This document shows, piece after piece, positions 13,879 to 14,443 of a stretch of 14,443 nucleotides of DNA. Source of the stretch: Acidimicrobiia bacterium (GTDB lineage: Bacteria > Actinomycetota > Acidimicrobiia > Spongiisociales > UBA5794). The notes beneath the pieces are model-generated. The model saw nothing but the letters and a program-made list of their open reading frames with translations. It did not search any database and was not told where the DNA came from. The stretch's first letter is position 1, and the number at the start of each line of letters is the position of its first letter. The stretch lies in NCBI GenBank assembly GCA_029934555.1, contig JAOZMA010000022.1:1-14443 (forward strand). Direction: 5' to 3'. The position numbers were made by a program, and so were the translations under genes.

Positions 13879-14355
13879 ATGACAGATCAGGCAATCTGGC
13901 TCACGCCCGCGGCTCACGACAAGTTGCAGGTCGAGTTCGACCATCTCACCACCGAAGGTCGGCGCGACGCCGCCGAACGTATAGCGATCGCTCGCGCTCA
14001 TGGTGACCTGCGTGAGAACGCTGAGTACGACTCGGCAAAGAACGAGCAGGGTCTCATGGAAGCTCGCATCCGCAAGCTCAAGCACCTTCTCGACAATGCC
14101 GAGGTGCGCGAAGTCGAGAACTCCGGCCTGGTCGAGGTCGGAACCATCGTGACCGTGATCGATGACGATGACGACGAGTACGAGTTCTTCCTCGCTCCCT
14201 CAGAGAACAAGGTCCCGGGGATCCTCCTCGCCTCCCCTGAGAGTCCTCTAGGAGCAGCCCTCCTCGGCGCAGCACCAGGTGATGAAGTCAGCTACGAAGC
14301 CCCGGGTGGGACGTTCACCTACCGGATCGCAGCCGTGAGGATCTACGAAGCCTGA
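13879..14355 (+). CDS. greA: Transcription elongation factor GreA
   Basis: The product is 158 residues, the typical length. GreA inserts its N-terminal coiled coil into the RNA polymerase secondary channel and stimulates cleavage of backtracked transcripts. The tip motif GDLRENAEYDSAK is at 42-54 with the key acidic residues Asp43 and Glu46. The C-terminal FKBP-like domain follows, with SPLGAALLG at 122-130 and PGDEVSYEAPGG near 132-143. A five-Asp run at 95-99 sits at the domain's first strand. The ATG at 13879 is 4 nt after the rpsT stop with no obvious Shine-Dalgarno, so translational coupling is likely. A heptad array follows its stop codon. Confidence 0.97.
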   Translation: MTDQAIWLTPAAHDKLQVEFDHLTTEGRRDAAERIAIARAHGDLRENAEYDSAKNEQGLMEARIRKLKHLLDNAEVREVENSGLVEVGTIVTVIDDDDDEYEFFLAPSENKVPGILLASPESPLGAALLGAAPGDEVSYEAPGGTFTYRIAAVRIYEA

Positions 14356-14361
14356 GCGGAG

Positions 14362-14438
14362 AGCTCACAGTCAACAGCTGACAGTCCACAGCCAACAGTT
14401 CACAGCTCACAGCTGACAGCCAACAGTCAACAGTTCGA
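14362..14438. repeat. Heptad repeat block C: eleven tandem 7-bp units after greA
   Basis: Units in unbroken register: AGCTCAC, AGTCAAC, AGCTGAC, AGTCCAC, AGCCAAC, AGTTCAC, AGCTCAC, AGCTGAC, AGCCAAC, AGTCAAC, AGTTCGA. The consensus is AG-pyrimidine-pyrimidine-V-A-C. The array starts 6 nt after the greA stop and seems to decay before the window end. The AGCTCAC unit is shared with block B2. Confidence 0.93.
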
Positions 14439-14443
14439 AGCGT

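Noticed and set aside
14362..14438. Possible CRISPR array
   Set aside because: Units are 7 bp, contiguous and without spacers, and no cas genes are in the window.

Overview
The window looks like a GC-rich chromosomal housekeeping segment from an actinobacterium, probably a deep-branching or uncultured lineage. The evidence is a BldD-type regulator with an intact cyclic-di-GMP binding signature, high GC, several GTG starts, and a gene order that, from memory, largely follows the Mycobacterium tuberculosis stretch from rpsT and lepA through hemW, hrcA, dnaJ2, phoH, ybeY, the CBS-domain gene, era and recO to uppS. One gene departs from that order. A PgpH-type 7TM-HD phosphohydrolase lies between phoH and ybeY, which is the Bacillus/Firmicutes arrangement (yqfE-yqfF-yqfG). 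The exact taxon cannot be fixed from this window.

Layout: everything from 55 to 13509 is on the minus strand, and rpsT-greA at the right end is on the plus strand, diverging from lepA. Read in the direction of transcription, the minus-strand genes are: lepA (translation factor EF4), hemW (radical SAM haem chaperone), hrcA (heat-shock repressor), dnaJ (co-chaperone), a 186-bp regulatory gap, bldD (c-di-GMP-responsive developmental regulator), a 150-bp gap, then the tightly coupled run phoH - pgpH-like - ybeY - CNNM/CBS protein - era joined by four successive 4-nt stop/start overlaps, a 135-bp gap, and recO - uppS overlapping by 8 nt. No gap reaches 300 bp.

The themes are ribosome biogenesis and translation (era, ybeY, lepA, rpsT), RNA polymerase rescue (greA), protein folding and its control (hrcA, dnaJ), haem handling (hemW), DNA repair (recO), cell-wall lipid carrier synthesis (uppS), and cyclic dinucleotide signalling (bldD for c-di-GMP, the PgpH-like protein probably for c-di-AMP).

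The least ordinary content is not a gene. It is a family of 7-bp tandem repeats in three separate places: flanking the era-recO gap as a 32-bp imperfect inverted repeat, filling the lepA-hemW spacer and running into hemW so that it encodes the protein's N-terminus, and directly after greA. Because the unit is 7 bp, copy-number change inside hemW would shift its reading frame. Other points of note are a set of CGCAAGA motifs and a long dyad upstream of bldD, and a degenerate CIRCE-like element with the exact 9-bp spacing just ahead of hrcA. I see no mobile element, CRISPR array, tRNA, rRNA or defence system.
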